Assembly (NCBI GenBank): GCA_017625725.1
Contig: JAGAKH010000041.1
Coordinates: 1 to 64,000, forward strand
Direction of reading: 5' to 3'
DNA length: 64,000 nucleotides
From: Bacteroidales bacterium
GTDB lineage: Bacteria > Bacteroidota > Bacteroidia > Bacteroidales > UBA932
A program made the position numbers and the translations under genes. Positions 36,634 to 44,778 of this stretch are shown here, in pieces. Below the pieces are notes generated by a model. It was not told the DNA's origin. It did not search any database and worked only from the letters and a program-made list of their open reading frames with translations. Position 1 is the stretch's first letter. Every line of letters starts with the position of its first letter.

Positions 36634-37938
36634 TTATCGGAAATTATTGACAATCTTCTTGAATCTTTCAGATAGTCTGCTGTTGCCAAGCAGTCTTATG
36701 TCTGAAATCCATCTTCTGCATCCTTCCACATAGTCGTAGAAGAATCCATAGGCCGGGATTGCTAAAAGTGATATGCTTAGAGCTGCAATCCATGGCGTGA
36801 AACAGAAAAGCAGAATCACGAGAACAGGGTATAGCAATCCTCCCATCGCAAGATTGACTCCAAAATTGACTGTGTTTCTGAATGCTTTGTCCCTGACCTT
36901 GCTTCTGATGGCTTCAGCCGTAGCCCACATAGGCAGGCTGATGATGGCACTGAACAGGAAGTATGGCAGCAGAAGCAGTCCTTTGACAGCCTTGCCGCAG
37001 ACTCTCGTTGAAGGGTTCTTTCTGCCGAATGAATAAATGGATATCTTATTCTTTCTTCTATCTCTTTCGAATTCCTTTACCTCGTCAAGCAGAGATTCCA
37101 TCTTCTCCGTATCCTGTTCCAGTCTTACGGTCAGATCCTTGATTATCTTCTTGTTGTCAAGCATAGCCTCATGCAGACTGCGTCCGCATTCACCATATCC
37201 TTTGCCGGATGCCTGTGTAAGCATCTTTGTCAGTTCCCACATCTGAGGATATCTGCTGTCATCTTCTATATAAGAGATGTTCTCCGGCATCCTTGCCTTC
37301 AGCTCTGTCCTCAGGCCTTCAATCAGATGCTGTTCGTTGTCGTCTCCAGCGTTTTTAAGATATTCGGTTACATTGATCGGCTTGCCGAACGTTACCAGAG
37401 ATGTGCTTCTGGTCCGGAAGTAGTCTCCGTATTCAATACCAGTCGGGATGATGTATACAGGTTTAACTCCGCCAAATTTCTTGTCAGCAGCTATGGCTAT
37501 TCTGAACACACCTTTACCCAGTGCCCTGAGAGAATGCATCGTTCTGTGAGTACCTTCCGGGAAAATGCAGAATGGCACACCGTTCTCCAGCGTCTCGACA
37601 ATTATTTCCGAGGTTTCGTTGTTCTTCAGAACATTCCTTAGTCCGTCTCTCTGCCTCATCATTGGAAGGATACGGAGAAAAGTCATGATCTTGCCGATGA
37701 ACTTGTTGTTGAAGAGGTCTGCACGTGCTCCGAAGACAATCTCGTCTTTCTCTGTCCTCAGTATTACGAGGGCATCCATGAGAGTGTTGCAGTGGTTAGG
37801 TGCAATTATTACAGCACCATCCTGCGGAATATTCTCAGTACCCTTGACTTCTACCCTGCGGAATGACCTTTTTGTACACCAGTCTACATAGTATCTTAAA
37901 ATACTGTATACTGAATTCGCTTCGTATATCTTACCCAT
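36634..37938 (-). CDS. 1-acyl-glycerol-3-phosphate acyltransferase-like protein
   Basis: Membrane-associated PlsC-type acyltransferase of 434 residues. NHCNTLMDAL (~48-57) is the His/Asp motif in the HX5D spacing common in Bacteroidetes, and FPEGTH (~125) is the second conserved block. The family transfers acyl chains to lysophosphatidate or related acceptors in phospholipid synthesis. The N-terminal half carries the catalytic domain. The C-terminal ~130 residues have hydrophobic stretches likely to be membrane segments (LLLLPYFLFSAIISLPMW, GGLLYPVLVILLF). It begins 1 bp after the stop of the BASS transporter gene, so the two are probably cotranscribed. Confidence 0.85.
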   Translation of the reverse strand: MGKIYEANSVYSILRYYVDWCTKRSFRRVEVKGTENIPQDGAVIIAPNHCNTLMDALVILRTEKDEIVFGARADLFNNKFIGKIMTFLRILPMMRQRDGLRNVLKNNETSEIIVETLENGVPFCIFPEGTHRTMHSLRALGKGVFRIAIAADKKFGGVKPVYIIPTGIEYGDYFRTRSTSLVTFGKPINVTEYLKNAGDDNEQHLIEGLRTELKARMPENISYIEDDSRYPQMWELTKMLTQASGKGYGECGRSLHEAMLDNKKIIKDLTVRLEQDTEKMESLLDEVKEFERDRRKNKISIYSFGRKNPSTRVCGKAVKGLLLLPYFLFSAIISLPMWATAEAIRSKVRDKAFRNTVNFGVNLAMGGLLYPVLVILLFCFTPWIAALSISLLAIPAYGFFYDYVEGCRRWISDIRLLGNSRLSERFKKIVNNFR

Positions 37939-37939
37939 C

Positions 37940-38908
37940 TTAGTCTAATTCGTCAGCTTCTTTGCGGCCTTTCAATCTCCATGTATATGCGAGTGTGAGA
38001 CCGGAAATTATATGCCATACGCCCCACCATGCTGTTATTACCACCATACCTCCGTTATTAGCCCAAAGAACCGGGTCGAAGATGGCTGGGTTGAAAAGGA
38101 GTACGAGACCTAGTCCTGAGTTCTGTATACCGGTCTCGATGGTTATTGTACGTCTGTCTTTATAAGGTACCTTGAACAGTGTACCGGTAGAAAAACCTAT
38201 TCCTAAGGCAAGCAGGTTATGTACAAGTACGATAAGGAATATATACTTGATGCATTTCATGAATGCGTCGATGTTGTTTCCGAAGGTAAGCACGACCATC
38301 AGGATGAAGAACGCTACAGAAAGATACTGCATAGGCTTCTTCAATTTTGCAGCTACCTTCGGAAGGTATTGTGAGCAGAGAATTCCTAATACAAGCGGAA
38401 TTCCGAGAAGGATGACTGTGGTCTTGAAGATCTCCCAGAACGGTATTTCGAGTTCAGGCAGGAGCATTCTCTTTTCTGCAAAATTGAGGTAAAGCTTACC
38501 CCAGATTGAAAAGTTCAGCGGTGTTGTGAATATGCAGGCTGCAGTGTTGAATGCGGTCAGTGACACTGACAGCTCTGTGTTTCCTCTGGACAGTGATGTG
38601 ATGAAGTTGGAAATGTTTCCTCCGGGGCATGACGCCACCAGAATCATACCCAATGCGATCATCGGCGATATCCAGTTCTTGAATGTTATTGTCAGAAGGA
38701 ATGTAAGTGCCGGAAGAAGAATTAATTGGCAGATAATTCCTAATATGACAGATTTGGGCTTTTTGATGATGTCGATGAATGTTCTAGGTTTAATGCCTAA
38801 GGCTACTCCGAACATGACGAAGGCAAGTACGATGTTGATTGCGTTCATTCCTGCCTCGTTCATATTGACCTTGATTGCATCAAGATGTGCAATAACTTCT
38901 GGACTCAT
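37940..38908 (-). CDS. Bile acid:sodium symporter (BASS) family transporter
   Basis: 322-residue inner-membrane protein with about nine or ten hydrophobic segments. GMILVASCPGGNISNFITSLSRGN and ETGIQNSGLGLVLLF are the two signature regions that form the crossover helices and sodium sites in BASS proteins; GIQNSGL is highly typical. Family members import bile acids, pyruvate, pantothenate or keto-acids with sodium. The substrate here cannot be told. It leads the minus-strand group BASS - acyltransferase - barrel protein. Confidence 0.85.
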   Translation of the reverse strand: MSPEVIAHLDAIKVNMNEAGMNAINIVLAFVMFGVALGIKPRTFIDIIKKPKSVILGIICQLILLPALTFLLTITFKNWISPMIALGMILVASCPGGNISNFITSLSRGNTELSVSLTAFNTAACIFTTPLNFSIWGKLYLNFAEKRMLLPELEIPFWEIFKTTVILLGIPLVLGILCSQYLPKVAAKLKKPMQYLSVAFFILMVVLTFGNNIDAFMKCIKYIFLIVLVHNLLALGIGFSTGTLFKVPYKDRRTITIETGIQNSGLGLVLLFNPAIFDPVLWANNGGMVVITAWWGVWHIISGLTLAYTWRLKGRKEADELD

Positions 38909-39195
38909 GATTTTTTATAATTTGGTTTTAGTGCCGCTAAGATAATCATTTTTTAATAACTTATTAAATAGATTCTGTGAACTGTTCATATTTGTGGCAA
39001 AATTTTAGACTTGCCAAGATCTTGACTGGGTGACCAAGTGCAAATACGTAGCGATACCGCTCTTGATACCCCTCAAAACGCTTGGACCAGGAGCACTTTT
39101 CCCGTGTTTCCGCCCGCGGTCCTCACCAGAGTGATGCGACCGCGAGCACTTTCCCTGTCTTTCTGCCCGCGGTCTGAAGCTAGGTCATGACATAG

Positions 39196-39288
39196 GACGG
39201 CAACAGTCAAGCACGAGGACGGCCCTTTGGCCGAGCCGCCCGCAGTGCTTGATCTGCCGTCGCCGGAGTTCGTATATTCTGCGACGGC
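39196..39288. repeat. Overlapping inverted repeats with two exclusive pairings
   Basis: GACGGC (39196-39201) and TCAAGCAC (39207-39214) pair with GTGCTTGA (39245-39252) and GCCGTC (39256-39261), enclosing GGCC-cttt-GGCC. The same GCCGTC also begins GCCGTCGC (39256-39263), which pairs perfectly with GCGACGGC (39281-39288). The two stems cannot form together. Confidence 0.5.
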
Positions 39289-39500
39289 ACCTTGCTTAAC
39301 TCTCTTAAAATCAGCAATTCTCAACGAATACCGCTAATTTGTCAATAGGTTAAGTCCAGACATTTTCAATCTCCGGTGCAACTCCTGCTCACAATTTTGT
39401 TCGCCAAGATCGATACGAAGTGCAGGGCACCGCAGCTGCCATAGACGACGATGCTAACTGCTCAAGGCAAATGGTTATTATTCGTATCAGGCAGGGCACC

Positions 39501-39578
39501 GGAGCTGGCAAAAACGCCAGCCAGCTCCTCAAAGCAAGCTGCGCGAGCTACGCCAAATGGCTCGCTCCGCATGCTTTG
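39501..39578. repeat. Two adjacent long hairpins
   Basis: GGAGCTGG (39501-39508) pairs with CCAGCTCC (39521-39528). Immediately after, CAAAGCA (39530-39536) pairs with TGCTTTG (39572-39578), and within it GCGAGC (39543-39548) pairs with GCTCGC (39560-39565). No T-tract follows on either strand. Confidence 0.5.
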
Positions 39579-39638
39579 TGCCGGTAATGGCCATAAAAAA
39601 GCCCGTTTTTCTGGCCGGAGGCAGGTTTCAGTAAGTGA

Positions 39639-39668
39639 CGGCCAGATATAGAGGCGATTTTATGGCCG
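39639..39668. repeat. Hairpin CGGCCA/TGGCCG
   Basis: Perfect 6-bp arms at 39639-39644 and 39663-39668 around an AT-rich 18-nt loop. It is part of the repeat-dense stretch. Confidence 0.35.
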
Positions 39669-39728
39669 CATTTGAAAACAACCGGGATTTTTCGTTGAGC
39701 TTGCTTTGTGCCGGTGATGAAGCCTATA

Positions 39729-39769
39729 TAAAACAAAATGAGACGTCGCCACTCACGTGGGGATGCCTC
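39729..39769 (-). terminator. Intrinsic terminator of the candidate small RNA
   Basis: Minus-strand GAGGCATCCCCAC/GTGGCGACGTCTC pairs over 13 positions with two mismatches and a 4-nt loop, and is followed by ATTTTGTTTTATA. The opposite strand has no T-tract. Confidence 0.6.
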
Positions 39770-39849
39770 ATACTAACCACATAATTATAACACTAAAACT
39801 AATAACCATTGAGTTGTGATTGCTACTGATGAGCTATCTGATCAACTCG
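39730..39849 (-). ncRNA. Candidate small RNA (about 120 nt)
   Basis: On the minus strand a good promoter (39854-39884) is followed within a few bases by a hairpin, GAGTTG/CAACTC (arms 39843-39848 and 39811-39816). Next comes an A/U-rich unpaired stretch of about 40 nt, then an imperfect 13-bp hairpin (39740-39769), then ATTTTGTTTT. This is the layout of an independent small RNA: own promoter, 5' stem, single-stranded middle and intrinsic terminator. It is divergent from the nucleoside kinase gene. There is no convincing open frame in it. I do not recognise its family. Confidence 0.5.
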
Positions 39850-39853
39850 TGTG

Positions 39854-39884
39854 CAAAGGTATGGCAATTTCTGACACCTGCATA
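39854..39884 (-). promoter_or_regulatory. Promoter of the candidate small RNA
   Basis: Minus-strand TACCTTTG (39854-39861) matches TAnnTTTG exactly. TATG (39881-39884) lies 19 nt further upstream, at the spacing expected for the -33 TTTG element (three of four bases). Confidence 0.55.
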
Positions 39885-39903
39885 ATGTTTTCTGTTAAAT
39901 TTT

Positions 39904-39922
39904 TGTTACAAATGATGTAACA
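39904..39922. promoter_or_regulatory. Inverted repeat TGTTAC-N7-GTAACA
   Basis: Perfect 6-bp arms 39 bp upstream of the nucleoside kinase start and about 20 bp upstream of the small-RNA promoter. Position and symmetry fit an operator for a dimeric regulator acting on one or both divergent units. No regulator gene is nearby. Confidence 0.35.
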
Positions 39923-39960
39923 TTTATTATATTAGCTAAAATTTACAATTTCATAGTGGC

Positions 39961-41625
39961 ATGGTAAAGATTTACTGCATTAATTCTCAGACATCTATGT
40001 ATTTTCAGGAGGGAACAACTCTTCTCGAAATGCTATCTTCTTTTGAATTTGACAGACCTTATCCGATTTTATCTGCTAAGGTAAATAATGTGAGTCAGGG
40101 CTTGAAATATCGTGCCTTCAATAACAGGACTGTAGAGTTCATGGATTACAGGTCATATATAGGCAGGAGTGTCTATTCGAATTCATTATGTTTCCTTTTA
40201 TGTAAGGCGGCCAGTGATCTGTTTCCGGGTTGTAGGGTGGTCTTGAGACGTCCTATCTCGAAGGGCTACTTCTGTACAGTTGATAAACAGGATGGTTCCG
40301 ATTTTTCGGATAATGACCTGAAGTCACTGACAGACAGAATGATGCAGTTGGTTGACCTTGATGTCCCTTTCCGACGCCATGAAGCTCCCCTTGAGGAGGC
40401 AGTGAAGGTGTTCAAAGATTTCGGTTATCAGGATAAGGTGAGTCTGCTTGAGACTATAGGTGATGTGTATGTGAATTATTATACTTTAGAGGATACTCCT
40501 GACTATTACTATGAAGCCTTGCTTCCTAGCACCGGGTATATGAAGCTGTGGAGCCTGACAAGATATAGGGACGGTCTTCTTCTGAGAGTTCCTGACCGTC
40601 ACAATCCTGAACAGCTGGCACCATTTGTAGAACAGCCTAAGACTTTTGATGTGTTTTCCGAGAACATGAAATGGAACAGTATCATGCGTCTCGACAATGT
40701 GGGTGATGTGAACCTTGCCTGTCAGAGAGGTGAGGCTCCTGATCTTATCAAGATTGCAGAAGCACTTCAGGAAAAGAAGATCGTTCAGATCGCCGAGGAA
40801 ATCGAAAGACGGGTCAATAGGGAGAATCCTGTGAGACTGGTGCTGATTACCGGCCCGAGCAGCAGTGGCAAATCGACCTTCTGCAAGCGTTTGAGCATAC
40901 AGCTGAAAGCTTGTGGCCTACGTCCTGTGTCGTTTTCGACAGATGATTATTTTGTTAACCGTCTAGATACTCCACGTCTTCCTGACGGTTCCTTCGATTT
41001 CGATAATTTTGACACAGTCGACCATGATTATCTGCAGAGCGACATTCTTCGCCTTCTTGCCGGTGAGACTGTGGAAGTGCCTGAATATAACTTTGTTACC
41101 GGATTGAGAGAGTTCAATGGAAAGAAACTGCATCTTGAACCGGGAAATGTCCTTCTTGTGGAGGGTATCCATGCTTTGAATCCGTCTCTGACCGATAAGG
41201 TAGACGATGCCTTGAAGTATAGGATCTTCATCAATACGATAACGAGTATATCATTGGATAACCATAACTGCATACCGACCAGTGACAACAGACTTCTCAG
41301 ACGCATTGTCCGTGACTTCAACAAGGGATCATTCACGGCGCGTGAGTCAATCATGCACTGGCCGAATGTCCGTCGTTCCGAGGTGAAGTGGATTTATCCA
41401 TATCAGGAAAATGCTGATGTTCTTTTCAATTCGGCATATCTTGTGGAATTTGCCGTGCTCAGGTCTCATGCTGAGCAGATTCTGATGACTGTCCCTAAGA
41501 ATTGTCCTGAATACAGTGAGGTCCACCGCCTGATGAAGTTCCTGAATTATTTCGTGCCGGTTTCAGACAAGGATGTCCCTTCGACATCATTGCTTAGAAG
41601 TTTTATCGGAGGAAGCAGCCTTTAA
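39961..41625 (+). CDS. TGS-domain nucleoside kinase (uridine kinase/phosphoribulokinase superfamily)
   Basis: 554-residue cytosolic protein. Residues ~1-65 look like a TGS domain of the threonyl-tRNA-synthetase type, and up to ~230 the sequence resembles the additional editing/second domain of that enzyme (HEAPLEEAVKVF). The C-terminal half is a P-loop kinase: GPSSSGKSTF at ~298-307, then STDDYFVNR, DFDNFDTVDHD and VLLVEGIHALNP, matching uridine kinases. The family is annotated as nucleoside kinase and is common in Bacteroidetes and Firmicutes; the physiological substrate is uncertain, with uridine/cytidine phosphorylation the default. It lies just ahead of the ResB-like gene (11 bp). Confidence 0.85.
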   Translation: MVKIYCINSQTSMYFQEGTTLLEMLSSFEFDRPYPILSAKVNNVSQGLKYRAFNNRTVEFMDYRSYIGRSVYSNSLCFLLCKAASDLFPGCRVVLRRPISKGYFCTVDKQDGSDFSDNDLKSLTDRMMQLVDLDVPFRRHEAPLEEAVKVFKDFGYQDKVSLLETIGDVYVNYYTLEDTPDYYYEALLPSTGYMKLWSLTRYRDGLLLRVPDRHNPEQLAPFVEQPKTFDVFSENMKWNSIMRLDNVGDVNLACQRGEAPDLIKIAEALQEKKIVQIAEEIERRVNRENPVRLVLITGPSSSGKSTFCKRLSIQLKACGLRPVSFSTDDYFVNRLDTPRLPDGSFDFDNFDTVDHDYLQSDILRLLAGETVEVPEYNFVTGLREFNGKKLHLEPGNVLLVEGIHALNPSLTDKVDDALKYRIFINTITSISLDNHNCIPTSDNRLLRRIVRDFNKGSFTARESIMHWPNVRRSEVKWIYPYQENADVLFNSAYLVEFAVLRSHAEQILMTVPKNCPEYSEVHRLMKFLNYFVPVSDKDVPSTSLLRSFIGGSSL

Positions 41626-41636
41626 TTTCCCCGACT

Positions 41637-42407
41637 ATGGATAAGTTACTTGCTTTCATGTCTTTCCCTCTTAACCTTATCTTTGCTTCGATATGGGTTA
41701 TTGCTGCTGTGTGGCTTTGGAATGATAAAAGGGAATCGCCTGTAGTGAGATTTTTTCTTTCTCCGGCAGCGACATTATCTTCATTGCTTATATTTCTGGC
41801 AGTCAGTCTTTTTATTGGATTGTCGGGGATGAGGTGGCTGACAAGAACCATATTCTTCGCTGTTGTTCTTCTCTATCTGATGACTGTCCTGCTTTTTGTG
41901 CTTATCAGAGGATGGCGTAAGGTCGGAGAGGACGGAGTTAAGAGAATAAGGTGGAGATTTACTTTTCTGCATGCCGGTCTGCTCCTTGCACTTTCATCCG
42001 CTTTCTGGGGTACTCCTGATTCCCGGACAATGCGTCTGCAGCTCTCAGAAGGTATTCCTACCGATCAGGCATACTATTTAGACGGGCGTAGCAGCAGGCT
42101 GTCTTATGAAATTGAGCTGGAAGATTTCATTATGGAAATGGACCAGCAAGGGATGCCGTCTTTGTATGAAGCTCATCTCATCGTCGACGGTGAAAGAATT
42201 TGCGTAAGGGTTAATCATCCCTATTCCAGAACATTGGGAGAAGATGTCTATCTGACTGGCTTTGAATCTTCCGATACTAAGGATTCATTTTCGTGTGTAA
42301 TCCAGATTGTTCGCGAGCCTTGGAAATATCCTGCTATGGCCGGCATAATCATGATGCTTGCCGGAGCTTTCATGTTGTTCCTTAAAGGCCCGAAATCAAA
42401 ATTCTGA
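41637..42407 (+). CDS. ResB-like cytochrome c biogenesis protein
   Basis: 256-residue membrane protein with four hydrophobic segments: NLIFASIWVIAAVWLW, TLSSLLIFLAVSLFIG, IFFAVVLLYLMTVLLFVL and a C-terminal AGIIMMLAGAFMLFL. Between the third and last is a ~150-residue soluble part (ELEDFIMEMDQQGMPSLYEA), expected in the periplasm. ResB and CcsA together deliver heme to apocytochrome c in the system II pathway. This protein is shorter than a typical ResB, and the match is mainly by the end segment and by position: the next gene is a clear CcsA, starting 4 bp later. Confidence 0.7.
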   Translation: MDKLLAFMSFPLNLIFASIWVIAAVWLWNDKRESPVVRFFLSPAATLSSLLIFLAVSLFIGLSGMRWLTRTIFFAVVLLYLMTVLLFVLIRGWRKVGEDGVKRIRWRFTFLHAGLLLALSSAFWGTPDSRTMRLQLSEGIPTDQAYYLDGRSSRLSYEIELEDFIMEMDQQGMPSLYEAHLIVDGERICVRVNHPYSRTLGEDVYLTGFESSDTKDSFSCVIQIVREPWKYPAMAGIIMMLAGAFMLFLKGPKSKF

Positions 42408-42411
42408 CGCT

Positions 42412-43230
42412 ATGGTTACCTGGGATATATTCATATGGTTTGCTGCTGCAGCTGTGTTTCTTTCTTCTGTGGCTGCAGTTCTGTCTGCAATTAACACTTC
42501 AAGACTTCCGTCAAGAATGTTGTCGATCTGTTTTTCTGCAGGTTCCGTAATAGTTCTTGCCGCTTTTATAGCCGGATTGTGGGTAAGTCTTGGCAGACCT
42601 CCTTTGAGGACTATGGGCGAGACGAGGTTGTGGTACTCGTTCTTTGCTTTCATATCAGGTCTGTTTACCTATATGAGGTGGAGATACAGGTGGATCCTGT
42701 CCTTCTCGACTGTTCTTGCTACGGTCTTTATAATGATTAATCTACTCAAACCGGAAATTCATGACCAAAGCCTGATGCCTGCCCTTCAGAGTCCTTGGTT
42801 CATTCCGCATGTTACGGTCTATATGTTCTCCTACTCATTGCTGGGATGTGCCTTTCTGATAGCTTTGGCTACGTTTTCCGGTAAATTCAATATTAATTCA
42901 GATCCTCTCGGACCTGTTGATACACTTGTATATATAGGTACGGCATTTCTTACATTCGGAATGTTGTCCGGATCACTTTGGGCAAAGGAGGCATGGGGAC
43001 ATTATTGGAATTGGGATCCTAAGGAAACATGGGCTCTGGTAACGTGGCTGTCATATATGCTATATATACATCTACGCTTATTCGGTCATGGTAGGGCTGG
43101 TGAGAAGAAGCTTTCAGTACGCACTCTGTGTGTTCTACTGATTTTTTGTTTTGCCTGTCTGCAGATGTGCTGGTGGGGAGTGAATTATCTTCCATCTGCT
43201 CATGATAGTGTACATATTTATAACAGATGA
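42412..43230 (+). CDS. ccsA: Cytochrome c biogenesis protein CcsA
   Basis: 272 residues from the ATG at 42412, chosen because it follows the ResB-like stop by 4 bp; the frame extends upstream without a better start. About eight membrane segments. The WWD heme-handling motif is visible as WGHYWNWDPKETWALVTW, and the C-terminal NYLPSAHDSVHIY is typical of CcsA and CcsB. Together with the ResB-like protein it attaches heme to the CXXCH sites of exported cytochromes. The next gene is a three-heme cytochrome c peroxidase, a likely client. Confidence 0.88.
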   Translation: MVTWDIFIWFAAAAVFLSSVAAVLSAINTSRLPSRMLSICFSAGSVIVLAAFIAGLWVSLGRPPLRTMGETRLWYSFFAFISGLFTYMRWRYRWILSFSTVLATVFIMINLLKPEIHDQSLMPALQSPWFIPHVTVYMFSYSLLGCAFLIALATFSGKFNINSDPLGPVDTLVYIGTAFLTFGMLSGSLWAKEAWGHYWNWDPKETWALVTWLSYMLYIHLRLFGHGRAGEKKLSVRTLCVLLIFCFACLQMCWWGVNYLPSAHDSVHIYNR

Positions 43231-43251
43231 TGTTATATCCGATTTTTATTA

Positions 43252-43259
43252 TATCTTTG
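43252..43259 (+). promoter_or_regulatory. -7 element for the cytochrome c peroxidase gene
   Basis: TATCTTTG fits TAnnTTTG exactly, 36 bp upstream of the ATG at 43295. The -33 region is weak. Confidence 0.45.
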
Positions 43260-43294
43260 AAATATTGTTTGATGTCTAACCAAAATCATCGATT

Positions 43295-44713
43295 ATGAAG
43301 AAAATACTAAAATGGGGAATTGCAGCCTTGCTGATGGTGTTTGCAGTGATGGCTGTTGTTTACAGGGCTGTAAATCAGACCCCTTCTCCAGATCTTCCGC
43401 AGAATGAACAGGTTTACAGGATTTTTGAAGACGGTGGTTGCCTTAGCTGCCATTCGGCTGATCCTAAGCTTCCATTCTATGCCAAGCTTCCGGTAGCAGG
43501 AAAAATCGTCATGAAGGATATTGATTCCGGATATCGTGCCTATGAGATGACTAAGCTTATGGAAGACCTGAAGACCGGTGCAGAGGTGAATCCGGTCGAT
43601 CTGGCTAAGGTTGAAAAGGTTGTTCTTGATGACAGAATGCCTATGCCGAAGTACTATCTTGTACATTGGGGCAGTTCTCTTACGGAGCAGAAAAGGGAAA
43701 TCGTCCTTGATTGGGTGCGAGATACCAGAATCGCGATGTATGATGACGGACTTGAAGGTGACAGGGCTGCTGAGCCGATACGTCCTATCGATGCTTCTCT
43801 TGAGGCTGATCCTGCCAAGGTTGCTCTTGGATACGCACTTTTCCATGATCCTCGTCTTTCTGTTGATAATACTGTTTCCTGTGCTTCGTGTCACGATCTT
43901 TCAACGGCAGGTGTGGACAATCATCAGTATTCTCATGGAGTGAACGACCTTCTTGGAGGCGTCAATGCTCCTACTGTATACAATGCTGTCTATAACTTCG
44001 TGCAGTTCTGGGACGGCAGGTCAAAGACTCTTGCAGATCAGGCAGCAGGCCCGCCGCTTAATCCTGTTGAAATGGCTTCTCCTTCATTTGACCATATCAT
44101 TGCCAAACTTGAAGCAGATAAGTCTTTTGCAAAAGCATTCAAGGCTGTATATCCTGAAGGAATCACTCAGGCCACCATTACAGATGCAATCGAGCAGTTT
44201 GAAAGGACTCTGATTACACCAGATTCACGTTTTGACAAGTGGCTTCGTGGGGATGATGCGGCGTTGACTTCCGATGAACTCAGGGGATATGAATTGTTCA
44301 AGACATATGATTGTGCGACCTGCCACGTCGGCCAGAATCTTGGAGGTCAGTCTTATGAACTGATGGGTCTTCGCAGACATTATTTTGCTGAACGTGGTCT
44401 TGAACTGACACATGAGGATAACGGCCGATTCAAGGAAACGCAGAATGAACGTGACAGGCATCGTTTCAAAGTGCCAGGCCTCAGAAATGTCGAGCTCACA
44501 TGGCCTTATTATCATGACGGAACACGTGAGACCCTTGAGGATGCAGTACGTGATATGGCCATCTATCAGAGCGGAGTCGAACTTTCATCTGATGAAATCG
44601 GTCAGATAACTTCATTCCTGAAGACTTTGACAGGAGAATATAAAGGTACACTGCTGACAAATCATAATACACCTGAGAGTGTCCATGACCATGAGCATGA
44701 TCTAGGTATCTGA
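43295..44713 (+). CDS. Cytochrome c peroxidase with extra N-terminal heme domain
   Basis: 472-residue exported protein with an N-terminal membrane anchor (~5-25) and three heme c sites: CLSCH (49-53), CASCH (196-200) and CATCH (340-344). The last two belong to the di-heme cytochrome c peroxidase (MauG-like) domain, which reduces hydrogen peroxide to water in the periplasm with electrons from the respiratory chain. The first lies in an N-terminal heme-binding domain (~40-155) of the kind often fused to this enzyme in Bacteroidetes. DGRSKTLADQAAGPPLNPVEM is typical of the peroxidase. It sits after ccsA and has a strong terminator. Confidence 0.9.
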   Translation: MKKILKWGIAALLMVFAVMAVVYRAVNQTPSPDLPQNEQVYRIFEDGGCLSCHSADPKLPFYAKLPVAGKIVMKDIDSGYRAYEMTKLMEDLKTGAEVNPVDLAKVEKVVLDDRMPMPKYYLVHWGSSLTEQKREIVLDWVRDTRIAMYDDGLEGDRAAEPIRPIDASLEADPAKVALGYALFHDPRLSVDNTVSCASCHDLSTAGVDNHQYSHGVNDLLGGVNAPTVYNAVYNFVQFWDGRSKTLADQAAGPPLNPVEMASPSFDHIIAKLEADKSFAKAFKAVYPEGITQATITDAIEQFERTLITPDSRFDKWLRGDDAALTSDELRGYELFKTYDCATCHVGQNLGGQSYELMGLRRHYFAERGLELTHEDNGRFKETQNERDRHRFKVPGLRNVELTWPYYHDGTRETLEDAVRDMAIYQSGVELSSDEIGQITSFLKTLTGEYKGTLLTNHNTPESVHDHEHDLGI

Positions 44714-44745
44714 TCTGTCGGTGTAATACTGAAATCTGAATCATT

Positions 44746-44778
44746 CACCTTTCTGCATTTATGCGGAAAGGTGTTTTT
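44746..44778 (+). terminator. Intrinsic terminator after the peroxidase gene
   Basis: Perfect 13-bp stem CACCTTTCTGCAT/ATGCGGAAAGGTG (one G-T wobble), loop TT, followed by TTTTTC. The loop holds the stop codon of the convergent, frameshifted transporter gene at 44759-44761. Confidence 0.85.

Larger units (their letters stand above)
38945..39730. other. GC-rich, repeat- and hairpin-dense stretch without a convincing gene
   Basis: This ~790-bp part of the gap 38909-39960 differs from its surroundings. It contains a direct repeat (39091-39121 and 39144-39173, GAGCACTTTtCCC-type start and CCCGCGGTC end). A second pair shares CAGGGCACCGNAGCTG (39423 and 39492). A third pair, GCTTTGTGCCGGT, is at 39573 and 39703. 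There are also several nested inverted repeats. Short open frames exist on the minus strand (39073-39324, 39548-39736), but they look like frames through repeats rather than proteins. It may be a multicopy intergenic element or the remains of one. Confidence 0.5.

Noticed and set aside
39073..39324. Minus-strand frame of 83 codons as a protein gene
   Set aside because: It runs through the GC-rich repeat stretch, has no recognisable domain, and its internal repeats are DNA-level direct repeats.
39548..39736. Minus-strand frame of 62 codons as a protein gene
   Set aside because: It begins inside the terminator tail of the candidate small RNA and crosses several hairpins; no protein features.
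39811..39848. GTTGTGATTGC resembles the start of some Bacteroides CRISPR repeats
   Set aside because: It occurs only once, with no spacer-repeat periodicity and no cas genes in the window.
39811..39860. CTGATGAG on the plus strand suggested a hammerhead ribozyme core
   Set aside because: The second core element GAAA is missing at the right place and the flanking helices do not form; the minus-strand small-RNA reading explains the stretch better.
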